64,000 nt of DNA from Didymella arachidicola (taxonomy: Eukaryota; Ascomycota; Dothideomycetes; Pleosporales; Didymellaceae). A program made the translations under genes and the position numbers. The notes under the pieces were generated by a model. It did not search any database. It was given only the letters and a program-made list of their open reading frames with translations, and had not been told where the DNA came from. This document shows positions 43,177 through 55,169 of this stretch, piece after piece. How positions within the stretch are numbered: position 1 is the stretch's first letter; every line of letters begins with the position of its first letter. The DNA is taken from assembly GCA_016630955.3 (NCBI GenBank), contig CM049994.1, positions 558,001 through 622,000 of the forward strand, given 5' to 3'.

Positions 43177-44036
43177 TTTGGATGGTCGACAGCTGTATCA
43201 AACAGACTTGGGCAGTGGGTTCAAGGTTCGGAGCCTAGAAGGTCAGTAGAGAATCTCTGAAGTCGTTCGCTCCTGCTCTCCTCACCGCTAGAAGCCCCAC
43301 TTCTGGCAGGGGCGTGTTGTTAGCGTTGTTTACGCGACACCCGCGCTGTCCGCTTTCGCCTTAGCCCAAACAAATCAGGGTGATTTCCACATCGAGACCA
43401 TCGGGCAGGTCGATTTGGCGGCAGACAAGCTGCATTGGACCGAACGACAGCAGTTGCCAATACGATTCATACATCTCGCGGCCGCAACGTCCCGTTGAGA
43501 GCTTTGTTGAGCAGAACGGACGCGGTGCGTGGTTTATCAGGGTCGTCCCGCCGCCAGTCACTACCGTGGATAGGCGCGCGTTTACCGGCAGTGACAAGCA
43601 CCTGCACTGGCTCATGGAAGGCTGGCTATTTCACAACCAGCTCGATCCAATGCTAGGAATTCCCGTTAAACTGCCAAAGAGATGTAGTAGGAGCTCACCT
43701 CCGGAAACGACATGTAGTTAATCATGATTGTGTGCAATCTGCGGGCCCTTCTGCCCTTTTCGTGCAAACTACTTGAACCAGCAAGTCTATTACGAACGCG
43801 TTGCGCGAAATGAGATACAGTATGCAGAGCACTCCTTCAATCTATCTCATGAATCTATGATCGCTCGCTCGCGCGCTCTCCAATGCAAAATTAAGGAAAT
43901 GAACGCAAGACCATGGCGCACTGCCTTTGGTCCGCTCTGTTAAACCAGCTCCGCGGCTGCCGTTATGTACATTGCGCCTCAAATGCGGCCACGAGGCCGT
44001 CAGAGACTTTTTAAGCCAAAGAGGATGAAGGTAAGA
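43177..44036. other. Intergenic, 860 bases
   Basis: Promoter of alpha-tubulin plus 3' flank of the MscS-like gene. The first 100 bases upstream of the tubulin ATG include a CTCGCGGCCGC-like palindrome further out (about 43480). No gene seen. Confidence 0.45.
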
Positions 44037-47000
44037 CTAGTGGAATCGTCTCATCTCAATATTATCGGTCTGCGAGCGCGACGGAGCATGAAAACCTCTC
44101 TCCGAAGTGATATAGGTGGCACGGTTCAGAGCACCAGAGGCTGTTGGCCCCCGAGAGTCCTCGCTAGTCCTAACAGCTCGAGGACTAATCAGTCCGGATC
44201 GTGGATCCAGCTTCTCCTTCCCGTCCGGAGTGCTGTCATAGTCGCCCTCTGGGATATTGGCCATGCCGATCTCTTCATCGCCGTGGCGGCTGCGGCTGAA
44301 GAAACGGTTCCTATGGGTTCGTTCACGCGCTCCAAGACTACTGTTTGTCCCAACACGCTGGATACCAGTGGAGTGGGCAGTGTGAGATGTGTCTTGAGAT
44401 GAACGAGCTCGATCCTGCGAACGTGAAGGTGATGTTACTCTGACAACAGTAGCCCTCTGGCGAGCCGCCATGTCACGGTCATCGAGAACATCACCACTAG
44501 GATCATCCATAATTCCGCTCATGCCTAGGGAAAAGTCAACGCGTTTACCCATCTGTGCAATCGTCTCAAAACGGGGTTGACCCGGTTGACGTAGGATGGA
44601 GCCACTGCGAGCGGGTCTAGTGCTTCCAGTTTCGTTGGCTCCGTCGTTCGCCGGTGCCACAAAAGGCACGTCCTGAGGCAGATTGTTGATGTTGCCTTGC
44701 GGGTTATCAGGGTTACCGTTCTGTCCAACACCAGGCGTAGGGTTGTTCTGGAGATTCTGCATGTATACAGGGAAGGACTCCTTCTGGCCGGGGTAGCGCA
44801 TACGGGGTCCTTCGATCCCGCATTCTTGGATGGACATGGTCAGGGCGCAAATGAACTTATTGCGGCGTTGCAGACGCAGCAGCTCGTTCTGCCAGTTCGA
44901 CTTGTAGAAGAAGACGACGTTTAGTTCAAGCCAGTGGACCTCCTGAACTGCCCTCAGCTCCGTCAAGATGTTGGTCTGATACTCGCGCTTCTCCGAAGTA
45001 ACGAATTCGAGTAGCATGGTACGGAGATTGTCGATCTGCTCAAGCGTGGTGCCAAACTTGATAATGATTGGAACAGCTTCGGCGAGCGCGCCGGAACGTC
45101 GGTGGTTCAGAATGAACAATGTGTTCAGATAACTGTTTGGCGCCTGAACAACGTGACCTTGCATTTTCTTGAATTCGGTGTAGAAGAGCGCAATTTCTTT
45201 GACGAAGTAGTCATCACCACGTCCAAGATCACCACTGTTGCCGTAGATCTGTACACGATCACCCACATCGTAAGGGTGCTTGATAAACACGAAGATGCAA
45301 GATTGGAGAAATCTGAAAATATTAGTTCAGCCATAGAACAAGTGAGCGCTGGCAAAAGACTTACTCCTGCGCGGTAGCAGAGAAGAGCCAGGACAGTGCC
45401 AGAAGCGTCGAGCCAGCAGATGAGAGCACACCAGACGCGGACGTCGAGATCAAAGAGATTAAAAGAATGATGGTAATGACAAGGACGATGAACATGAAAA
45501 CATCGTCAAGCTTGCCCACAACGCTATCGAGATCCTTCAAGGATGCGGTGATAGATTTGCGCTCGCGGCCAATTTCGACGCAGACTGCTTCAAGCTCTTC
45601 CATCGAAATGTCACCGTTCATGTCCTTGTCAAACATAGAGAAGGCAGCGTCTGCCTCTTCATCGCTCTCGAAGGCGTTCTTGAGGTCGTCGGCATGTACA
45701 GTCTCGGTCTCGAGTCGTGCGAATGTTCGGTACAGGCGACGAGCTAGAATCTGGCCGCCACTATTGGTGCTGAGAAGCTGAATGACAACCTGGCTAGGAT
45801 GGCTGCTTGATTGGACCTGACGACCGGTGAAGTCGCCTGCAACTTTTCCTGCAACATCTCCGAACTTGCTAAAGCCCTCCTTGATGTTCTTTTGTGCATC
45901 GGTCATGAGCTGCCCAGGTGTCCGAGCACCAGATGGCCCTTGGTCATTTTGTTCGAACTCGGAATCTTCCATCGCGATCTTCTGCTTCGAGTACGTGTAC
46001 AGCTTGACCAGACTGCCGATCTGAAACTTGTTCAACTCGATTCGGTCCTGGTAGGTGCGAAGGTGGAAGCTGATGGCGATAAGCTGAATGATGATCTTCT
46101 CGATGAAGTTTAGAACAAAGCCAATGAATAATGAGACGAGAACTTTGTTCATGGTTTTCTGCCATGGCTGTGTAGTTCCGTTCTTGTAGCCGTCAACATT
46201 GTGATGAATCATCGTGGGAAGGAAAGAGACTTCAATCGCCAACCACCAGAAGAACAGTGTTGCCGGCAGCTCGAGCTGCTTGCCCATGTCCCTCCACTTC
46301 TTGCTGTTGTTTGTAAAAAGACTGGAGACCAGACCGATAGGCCACGGTAGTAACTTTGCGAAAAGTCTTCCAGCCCAGAGTGTTAACCAGACAATCATGA
46401 GCCAAATCGAAAACCAAAGAAGCTTCACGCCACCGACGTTCGCATCCGGGAATGCGAAAATTGCGACAAGGATCGGTACGAGGATAAGAAGAACCACAGG
46501 TGTAATGTACGTGAAGTACCTGACGACCCAACTCGAGTTGTGGATCCTCTTGAAGAATATGGAGAACTTCGTGGTGGGATTCTCCGGAGGCTTGTAACGA
46601 GCTGCCTGTTCGTGTAGAGGGTTCGTCGCCGCATCGAAATCGTCAATGGGCTCGTCGCGTCGAGATCGAACTTTCTGCATGGAACGAGTAACCGAATTCC
46701 CCCTCTCAAGGGCTTCAGCGTCGATGATACCACGCTCGATTTGGAGCACTGCGAGATCATCATTGAGCCTGCTCGCCTGCTCACGTGTCTGCGATGGTGA
46801 TTGCATTTCAAAGTGGTGCTTATATTGGGTCTCCACGGTCAAATGAGTTCCAGATCGTGGTCGTGTGCCAGTGTTGAGTCTCGGTGGGTTCGCTGCTTGA
46901 GTTGACGTATTCGAATGCTGGTGGCTCAAATCCTCGCCGATGTATGTTCCATCATCATCAGATGATCGCTGGTGAACCGCAGGAATTCTAGTAGTACTGT

Positions 47001-47046
47001 CCATGTTGTACGTCGGCTCAGGCCGCTCGTTAACGGGAGTCGTCAT
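44037..47046 (-). CDS. EF-hand MscS-type mechanosensitive channel (Msy1/Msy2-like)
   Basis: Exons (minus strand) 45365-47046 and 44037-45312 encode 985 residues; the 52-nt intron has a GTAAGT donor, CTAAT branch and TTTTCAG acceptor. A disordered N-terminus (about 1-150) is followed by several membrane spans (YITPVVLLILVPILVAIFAF, LLWFSIWLMIVWLTLWAG, VLVSLFIGFVLNFIEKIIIQ). An EF-hand with loop DKDMNGDISMEE (D-x-D-x-N-G-x-I-x-x-x-E) follows, and then the MscS pore region (VFMFIVLVITIILLISLIST) and beta domain (KHPYDVGDRVQIYG, VVQAPNSYLNTLF). Fission yeast Msy1/Msy2 have this order, sit in the ER and control Ca2+ and volume on hypo-osmotic shock. The C-terminal ~180 residues are charged and disordered. 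Start is the first ATG in the frame. Confidence 0.92.
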
Positions 47047-48775
47047 GTTTGCTGTATATTCGAAGGGCCAGCGACCTAGCGAGAGTTTCGGCGAGCGATC
47101 AGTCGCCAATGGCTGGACTGATTCGGGCTTTTGTGAACGTTGAGCTAACGAATGATGTGACGTAGCGTTTGCTACTTTTCGCCGAGATGAAGCTTGCCTG
47201 GACTGTCGAACAGCGAGTGACAGTAAGAGCAAGGGTTGTAAGTGAGCGCGAAAGAATAACGTGAGGTAGGAAAGGGTCTGGAAAATGGCATTGGAATCAG
47301 TGGAGAAGTGATGTGCGGTCCAGAAGGGATCTCAAAGACATATCAGAGGGCCGGATCATTCTTCATTTCGACAAGACGACGGCTACCCCTTGTCGCCAAT
47401 TGTATTTCGAGAGAAAAAAATGGGTCAAGCGTGAACAACAAGTCACAGCAGGAGGAATCAACGCTGAGATCGACCGACCTTGATGGCGCGAAGTGGATCC
47501 CACCTTACTCGACGCTGTTGGGACAAGTTTGGTAGGAAAACCTATGCCTGCAACCAGTCAGCGTGCAGTGGCGTTTTCACACGCAGTTCTTATCTTCTTC
47601 GGCACGAATCAAAGTCTCACAAAACACCGTTGGAATCGCCGAGGCCCCAGCGAGAGCCGCAAGATACGTCATCGCCGCAGGTCCGAAAATGGAACGCTAG
47701 CTGCTGTACGCGTGGTCTTCTTTATCCCGGAAATTCACGACGTTATAGCGCCCGCTAGCTCTACACACGCTTTAACGTAGGAGGGTGGCTGCTAAGCTCT
47801 ACAACGTACTCCGCCCGCCAGCTCTTTACTCGCTTCTCCATAGCACGCCCCTCTTTTTTGCACAGCGAGCTCTCCAACTTGCAGGTTTACTTTAGACCGG
47901 CATAAGAGCGATTCGCTGCGGGAGTCGCAGAATCAGATAAGGGGATCGGCGCACAACAACCATCAACACCACATGCAACAGGCGCATACATAGACTCCCT
48001 GTGCCTGTATGCTTTGCATGCACAAAACCCTGAAGCTTCCTGGGTAGGACAACGGCACACCGTTATCGCGGGTGCGTTTCATGCCGATCCCACTACATCC
48101 CCCTGTTGAGCCGCATGCTTATTTGATTCGTGCGGAAGCATCGTGGGGGCACATCTGTGTTCAGCCTGACTCTGGTAAAAGGAATGCTGTTCCACCACCA
48201 AGGCCCACTGGATCTCACAAAGCTCCAGTTCCCTCCGTAGATCGATCAGATTATATCGTTGGGGATCGGCTTCCTTGTACGACGTCCTGTTGTAGAGAAT
48301 TCGCGTGTCCAGTTCCCAACAGGTGCCTCCTGTGCCAACACGAGCATAACTGCACCACGCTGCCCTCGCGAGCAAATACAGGCAGAGATCGGCATACGAC
48401 TTGTGTTCGCATTAGGCGACGCCTCGAAGCCGCGTGTGGAGTCAAGCGTGTTGCGGACCGCTCAGTAACCGATTTCGAATCTGGGCTGTGGGTCCTATGC
48501 TGTCATTGCTCGTATATACAGTGAACACGGGTGGTTGCAAACATATGGCACGGTGTAAAATATTGTTGCTACTTCTTCCGTACACGTATGCTTCCGGCAC
48601 TGATATCTGGCGGTAAGCTGGTCATGCTTTTCTAGAAGCGACAATTCTCATGCAGGGCCGAAGACAAGTGGCAGGTGTGTGGGGGCCTCACGATGCCTTA
48701 TAGTTATCCACGGTTCATGGGCTGGGTTGGATGCAGAGTACTCTTGGTGTGTTCACGTTACTATAGCTGGGCCGA
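47047..48775. other. Intergenic, about 1.7 kb
   Basis: Promoter of the MscS-like gene and 3' flank of the GT34 gene. A 150-codon plus-strand frame at 48072-48524 overlaps several minus-strand frames and shows no family resemblance. No repeat or RNA gene recognised. Confidence 0.5.
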
Positions 48776-49718
48776 TCATCGATCATAGAACTCTCTCCAA
48801 TCTCCCCAAACGATCTCGTCCTGGTACTTCTTCATCAGCTGGCCGGTCGGATCATCGCCCTTCACATGCGCCCAGGCTCCAGCGAAGTGTATGATGAAGG
48901 TTCCAGGCTTCCATGCGTGGCTCGAATCGTCAAAGCACGCAATTTCCTGAGGGAAGGCGTTCAGCTTCCACTGCGGGATTTGGTGTGAAGTCTCAGCCAT
49001 GGCCTTATCCTCGAAGGATGTTACCGTAGCATCTTGCTCACTCACTTGTTCGTTCTTCTTCTTTGCTGCGTCGTCAATCGCGAAAACGTTATGTATGAGC
49101 TTCAGCGATCTCTCGTGGCCTCGAACAAGGAATGACCCGAGGTTTAAGCCGTTGCAATCGTGCGTGATGAGATAGTCGATTGCATCAGGATCCGCGACGT
49201 TGACAAGCTCCTCCTCGATAATGTCCGTGATCTTGATGTCTGTGTTGGTAACCAAAGTGTCGAAGTCGAGCCACCATATCCAGTCATATTTGCCAGTTTT
49301 GATAAGGCGCTCGGCCATATTGTACTTCCAGTAGACGACAGAACGATCCGTGTGCATTTCGTAGTCAACGATGAAGTCGTAGCCGTGGCGGCGCGCATAA
49401 TCTAGGACGCATCAGGTTTGTTCGTGACCAGCCCAACCTGGGGCCAGTGCGCTCTCAAAGCAGTGAATCGGACTCACGGTCTTTGCTCTTCAGTGAAATG
49501 TGGTGGTAAGACCGCTCCTCGGTCACGAAAGTCACGACGGCGATGCGTGGCGTCTTGTTCTCATCTGCCTGTTCGGCAGGCGCGTCGGCAGGCACAGGCG
49601 CCATGCTCACAGGCCCTTCCTCGTGCGAAGGTCCTTGGCAGAGCTGCCAACCGAAGAATGCGAGGAAGACGAGGAGGAACAGGACAGCCGGTGGGATCTT
49701 CAGAGTGCGAACAAGCAT
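48776..49718 (-). CDS. Golgi glycosyltransferase family 34 (Mnn10/gma12-like)
   Basis: Exons (minus strand) 49478-49718 and 48776-49401 encode 288 residues; the 76-nt intron joins SLKSKD-HYARRHGYDF. It is a type II membrane protein: a short cytosolic start, signal anchor IPPAVLFLLVFLAFFGWQL, a Pro/Ala-rich stem and the GT34 domain. IAVVTFVTEE, YARRHGYDFIVDYE, the nucleotide/metal motif WWLDFDTLV (DxD) and FIIHFAGAWAHVKGDD are characteristic. Members transfer galactose or mannose from nucleotide sugars onto N-glycans or other acceptors in the Golgi. Substrate specificity cannot be assigned from sequence. The chain is shorter than yeast Mnn10 but contains all visible family motifs. Confidence 0.9.
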
Positions 49719-50263
49719 CTTGACAGGTGTGAAACCTCACGGTCAAGGTCAAGAGGCGGCCCCAAGGACTGCACAGTGCTACTGAATGCCACTGAATGCT
49801 CGGCTTCGCTGCCAGCCGCGTCCGTGGAAGGTCGCTTCCTTGGTATGTGAGGGGAACCACATCCCTTGGCTCGTTGGGGGAGTCCCCTGCGCCTGTCATG
49901 ATCGAGTCCGCGGAGCTGGGCGACTCAGCCGACAGCAAGGGTTGGATACTTCTCGCATCGGAAGAGCCATGGGATCTTATAGGCGTACAGCAACTACAGA
50001 CGATAACCAGAGAGTCTCACTGGGGATTGACGGCAATAATGGACAGTGCAGAGCGTCGTGAGACGGCCCCGCAAAGTGTTAGACGCCCGCAGCTCGTTCC
50101 TGCCCTGTGGACCCTGCACTAAAGCCTCCCGGCCCCACGAGCAGCGTAGCTGCCGTCTCCTCCAGCCACCTCGCAGGGCTGACTATCAAATGACCTCACA
50201 ACAACCTCCACAATTGCAGCATTCTTGTGGCGACTTCGTGATTCTAACAGATCTCCTGTGAGG
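49719..50263. other. Divergent intergenic region GT34 / GRF zinc-finger gene
   Basis: About 545 bases holding two divergent promoters. No other element recognised. The GRF frame is open upstream of its ATG into this region, so an earlier exon cannot be excluded. Confidence 0.5.
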
Positions 50264-51388
50264 ATGTGTGACTTCACGAGACGTCGTGGAGTTGCTCGCG
50301 CGCCGCAAAGAGGTCTCTTCGTTGATGGCGTATGGCACTGTAGGTAGTAGTGACGGCATTCTGCAGGCACGCAGTTGAGAAAAGCTAGGTGACTGCAATC
50401 CTCAACAACCAGCAAACCACTTCGAAGTGAAAAAGCAAGGCCGCAATCAAGGAAAATGGTGTACGTCCCAATGTGGCTTCGAATGCACCAAAGACATTGT
50501 ATGGGTTGACCATCTATAGTCCGCACATGTCAGAAGCAGCAAGACGATAAGACCCGATGCAAGTTCTTTCTATGGGATACCGATGCTCATCCTCGCGAGG
50601 CAGCTGCATTGGCAAACAACGCCCGGACCAAACCCTTTCATATAGCTCCAAAGGCGCCTTCAAACCGTGTGCTGTCTCCGCCGCCTCCTTACACGACTGA
50701 TACAGCCACAGGAGGACCTAGCAGAAAGCGTGGCCGAACCACTACCATCAACTCGGACGATGAGTATGGGTTGGGGACCAACGACGAGCCTCTTAATGAC
50801 GAGTTGGACCATGCCATTACTCAGGTCGAGACACCGAGAAAGGCAGTCAGAACAAGCCAATTGGCTACACCTTCGACAAGACGTATCCTGCCTTGGGATA
50901 GGGGCAGAGCCGCTATGTCGAACGAAATTGGTTCACAGACACCACAGACAGGTCGAACTGCGCAAGCAGACCCTTTCTCGGCAAGGCTCGGGAGCTCGCT
51001 CACTACTCCCGTCCGCTCAACAGATGCAGTGCAGCATATTGCAACGCCTGCTTCGTCGCTTTTCAAGACGCCCACCCCTAATCGCTTCAAGGACGTCGGA
51101 GGTGACGACCTTGTCCACGATGTTCTTACTCTGCTGCAATACGCCAATGTGAGGCTTAGCTCAACAACAGAGGACGATCTCAAATCATTACTTTTGAGGC
51201 ACAGCAAGGCCTCCGAAGGCCTCCGACATGGGTGTGACGTGACAAGAACCACGATCAGGGCCAGGGATGCGAAGATCACTGAGCTCAGCTTTCGTGTTAG
51301 TACACTCGAGGCGGAGCTCGAAGCCGAGAGAGCCATGGTCAAACATCTACAATGGCGGATCCAGGACGAACAGCCCTCGAGTCCTTAG
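50264..51388 (+). CDS. GRF-type zinc-finger protein
   Basis: Exons 50264-50339, 50389-50460 and 50520-51388 encode 338 residues. The two short first exons rebuild the GRF finger: FVDGVWHCDCNPQQPANHFE, VKKQGRNQGKWFRTCQK, then DDKTRCKFFLW. Conserved spacing is C-x-C, VKK-x-G-x-N-x-G-K-W, T-C and C-K-F-F-x-W. Intron donors are GTAGGT (49 nt intron) and GTACGT (59 nt intron). GRF fingers bind single-stranded nucleic acid and occur in DNA-repair nucleases, topoisomerases and related proteins. Here the finger is N-terminal, followed by a disordered Ser/Thr/Pro-rich region (SPPPPYTTDTATGGP) and a C-terminal coiled coil (KITELSFRVSTLEAELEAER). No catalytic domain is visible, so it may be an adaptor. 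The frame upstream of the ATG stays open, so the start is the least certain part. Confidence 0.85.
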
Positions 51389-52391
51389 CGGACACCATGA
51401 GTGCAGACGCAAGGAAATCGCAGCCCCATGCTTGAGCGTTGTCGAGCATCAATCCGGAGGCAAAGCAAGACTTGGACGCTCCACTTTCCTGCTGCAAAGC
51501 CGATCCCGCTGTCAGCACTGTCCAAGGACTACTCGTATGACATGATCTGAGCAAATTCAATCCTCTCTTTTGCGACCGGTCGCGCGCTACCCGGATCTTT
51601 TCCTACAATACCGGATGCCTTCAGCTTCAAAAGAAAAGTTTTCAAAGCACGCAACGGAGCCGTGCAAGCACGAAACACGGCACTTTGACGGCGCCTCCCA
51701 CCTCGTGGTTAGCAGGCATAACGATGGTTGAGAGTATAATGGGACCAGGGCGGCGGAGGCCAAGTCATGCCCAGGCTCGACAAGGCGGAACCCGGCAGAT
51801 GCTTTTGTTGATGATTCGCCGGAAACGCCACGCCTGACGTGCGCCGAACCTCCGCCCGCGTGCTGTATCCACATCGTGCAGTGGGAACTTGGCATCGAAC
51901 TGCAAAACGTTTGCGATTTTTCCATTGTACTGTTGCGATAAGTTGGAAAGCTATGGTGCTATAGGAGGTTTTCATTGTGGTGGGTGTGCAGTAGCAGCAA
52001 GCACCAAAGCTCTCAAGCAAATAGCCCACGGGTCTGTTCAAGACCCAGGTACACCCACACGACATCTCACAGAAGTTCATCTGAAGAAATCGACGAAGAT
52101 CAGGACATGCGACGTTTGGTATGCCAAGAACGTTCAAGTGGCATTACGTCTGCATTTTGCCTAGTCCTACTGAACTTGCTCTACGGCCCTCGCAGGCGTC
52201 CTGTGGTGGGGCACCAACATCCTTCAAACGTGGGATGAACGCACCTAGGATCCCTGCATTCACTACCCTTCTTGGCAGATCCGACCCGACAAACAAGATA
52301 CAAAATGCAATCACTGCCTGCGAAGTTCTTCAGATGAACGGTCGCTCCGCCCCCAAACACCAACGCCGACCATCTCCAGGCTTCAGTCAGG
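51389..52391. other. Intergenic, 1 kb
   Basis: 3' flank of the GRF gene and promoter of the SLC6-type gene. A 142-codon minus-strand frame (51709-52137) is not similar to anything I recognise. CT/CA-rich sequence precedes the transporter ATG. Confidence 0.5.
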
Positions 52392-54464
52392 ATGGGTCTT
52401 CTTCGCAAGATCGGCAGTTATCTCGCACCTCCTCCATCTAAGTCAGACGACGGGCGAGATCAATGGCCTTCAAGAGCAGCCTTCCTGCTGGCTGCCATGG
52501 GAGGCTGCGCTGGACAAGGAAATCTTCTTCGATACCCTTCGGTCGTCTACAACAACTACGGATTACAATGGTTTATTCCGTACCTACTCGCCGTATTCCT
52601 CATCGCTATTCCCGCCCTGATCCTTGAGGTCGCTATAGGCCAGGCCTACCGTGGAGGTACCGTGATCGCCTTTCACAACATGAACAGACGCCTCAAGGGT
52701 GTCGGCATGGGCCCGGTCATTGTATCCTTCATTGTTGTCCAGTATTTCACCGTCAATCTAGCGTGGATTATGTCCTACTTCAGACATAGCTTCACTAGTC
52801 CTTTGCCCTGGGAAGGCCGAATTGAGGACTTTTACTGGAATGATGTACTCCGCGTCGGCAACATCACGGAAGGATCCCTGACCGAGGATGGAAACAGCGT
52901 GGCAGCATATACTGGCTATCCCAATGTCTCACTTTTGGGCGAAACGGTGGGATGGAGCATCTTTGTCTGGTTCCTCATCTGGATATCCATCTTTCGTGGG
53001 GTCGGAATGACTGGCAGAGTCGTGTACTTTACAATGGGTTTACCCATAGTGACCACCATTATCTTTGTTGGACGCTCTTTGTCACTTCCGAATGCCAGCG
53101 AAGGTGTTAAACTACTCTGGACCAACTTTCGTGGAGACCAGCTTGCGTCTGGGGTTGTCTGGCAGACTGCTGTCGGTCAGGTGTTCTTCTCCACTGGAAT
53201 CGGATTTGGATACTTCACGAGCTATGCCAGCTACAACCAGAAACACGCAAACGCTGTAATGGACGCTATCCTGATATGCAGTAGTAACGTTCTCTTTGAA
53301 AATTTCGCTGCGTTCGCCATCTTCGGTATCGTCGGCTACCTCGAAAGATGGCCTCAAGATGGTATAAGGCTCGGTGCGTTCGTGGTGGGCTTCCTGACTT
53401 TGCCGGAAGCTGTGCTGCAGATGCCTGGTGCCAACTTCTGGGCCATCCTGCTCTTCTTCACCCTCATCGTGTTGGGTTTCTCTTCCGCATTCGTTATGCT
53501 GGATGTCGTCGTGACTTTGATATGCGATTCGGGCATGGTCAAGGCCTCCCGTTCTGTCGTGGTCACTGTCTTGACCGTACTGTCGTTCCTGATGTGCTTG
53601 CCATACTGTACTGAGTTCGGGTACTACCTTTTAGACGGCGTCGACAGATGGATCAACAATATCGCTCTCATCTTCGTGGTCTGGACCGAGGTCAATAGTG
53701 CCACGACTGTGTACCGATGGCGCGATATTGTTGATCAGACTGGCATTCTATCCTTCAGTCTGTATAACTTCGGATTCTTCGGAGGCCAATTTTTCGGCAT
53801 CGTCTTAGCGCATGGTATCAGCAATCCAGGGATTGGTGCAGGCGCAGGTATTGGGCTGTACGTATCACTCACAATCGCTGCTATCATCCTGGCTCGGGAT
53901 CCTGATGCACATGCACCTTCGTTCTGGAATTGGAACCCTATCACCCGCAAGTTCTGGTTCCTCGCCTTCTACTCTGTGAGTATCATCGCCAGTCAGGATG
54001 GGTTTGACTAACGATTCTAGGGCAATCAACTTCGACGCGATCTCAATATCGTCGTCGGTCAAGGGAAGAATTGGAAGATTCCCGCCTTCCTACCTTTCCT
54101 ACTTCGATATATCTCCGGTCCGGTTCTTGCCATCATTTTCAGTTTCGCGTACCCAGAGTTTGATACCCTGCGTTATGACCCCATGTATATCACCGGTTTC
54201 ATTCTGGCCAATCTTACTGTGGTGGCCATAATTCTCGGTTTTACCATACCTAGGTACTATGATGTCTTTGTTCCCTACGAACGTCGCAGCGAAGGCACAG
54301 AGCCTACAGTGGTGATGGAGACAAAGGGAGAAATTGCTAGTGCTCCCGCCAGTGGAGTCGTCAGGGCCGAAGGTGGAAGATTTCTGCCAGCCTATGGCTC
54401 ATCGCAAGAACACGTGGACAAGGATGTTCAGCAAGACAAAAGATCGATGCCAGCAGCGTGCTGA
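52392..54464 (+). CDS. SLC6-type neurotransmitter:sodium symporter family transporter
   Basis: Exons 52392-53975 and 54021-54464 encode 675 residues; the 45-nt intron has GTGAGT, GACTAAC branch and TTCTAG. The first helix region (WPSRAAFLLAAMGGCAGQGN, then LLRYPSVVYNNYG) corresponds to the unwound TM1 of the family, where sodium and substrate bind; LEVAIGQAYRGG and VGQVFFSTGIGFGYFTSYAS match TM2 and TM6. About 12 hydrophobic spans can be counted. Family members use the Na+ gradient to import amino acids or related compounds. TM1 shows GCAGQGNLLRYP against the animal consensus VGLGNVWRFPY, so the sodium site may differ and proton coupling is possible. The last 100 residues are a cytosolic tail. 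Substrate unknown. Confidence 0.92.
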
Positions 54465-55169
54465 GACAGGAACCTTCGATGAACAAGTCAGTCTTTCTGT
54501 TTCTCTCGGTTGCTATGTTCTACCTTGCGACCCGTACAAAAGCAATAACAGTGCCTATAGTACTCCGCTGATTACACTGTTTGGCATTATATCTTCATGC
54601 AACTTTTACATACATGACGCTAGTAACGGAATCCACCTGGCGCTGCAATTACTGATGCACATGCAAGAGACTGAGTGTTGATCAGCTCTGGCACATTGCA
54701 GGAAAATTTGATGCAATGCTGACAGTGCAAAAGCAGGCATCTAGGAGTCTACACATTCCCTGTCAGCTATCATCTGGTCTTAGCTCAATACGCTGCTTCT
54801 ACGGTCTGAGAGGTTTGGACTGTGGCGCTGGCAGCTTGGATCCGATTCGTGGTGCTTGAGCGATCTCATTGGACTAAGCTCTGTGTAGTGTGCGCGCATT
54901 GTGCGGTCGACCCACAAAACTCCAGTATGCGCGACTTGTGCGAGAAGGCGATTTATATCATCATGACAAGATATTGGTATCTCGTAAGTACTGCTCTCAA
55001 ATATCTTTGAGTCATCCATATTCCTCTATTATCTATATTTTAAAGATTTTCATTGCATACCACCTCCTCCATCTGGTGCCACGATACCGCCTTCTTCACA
55101 CATCTAGCGCACGCCCTTGACCAGGAAGCATCGACAAAAAGCGAATCAGGCCACGATCACTCAAACACC
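54465..55169. other. Intergenic, 705 bases
   Basis: 3' flank of the SLC6-type gene and AT-rich promoter of the copper ATPase (TATATTTTAAAG at about 55034). Nothing else recognised. Confidence 0.5.
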
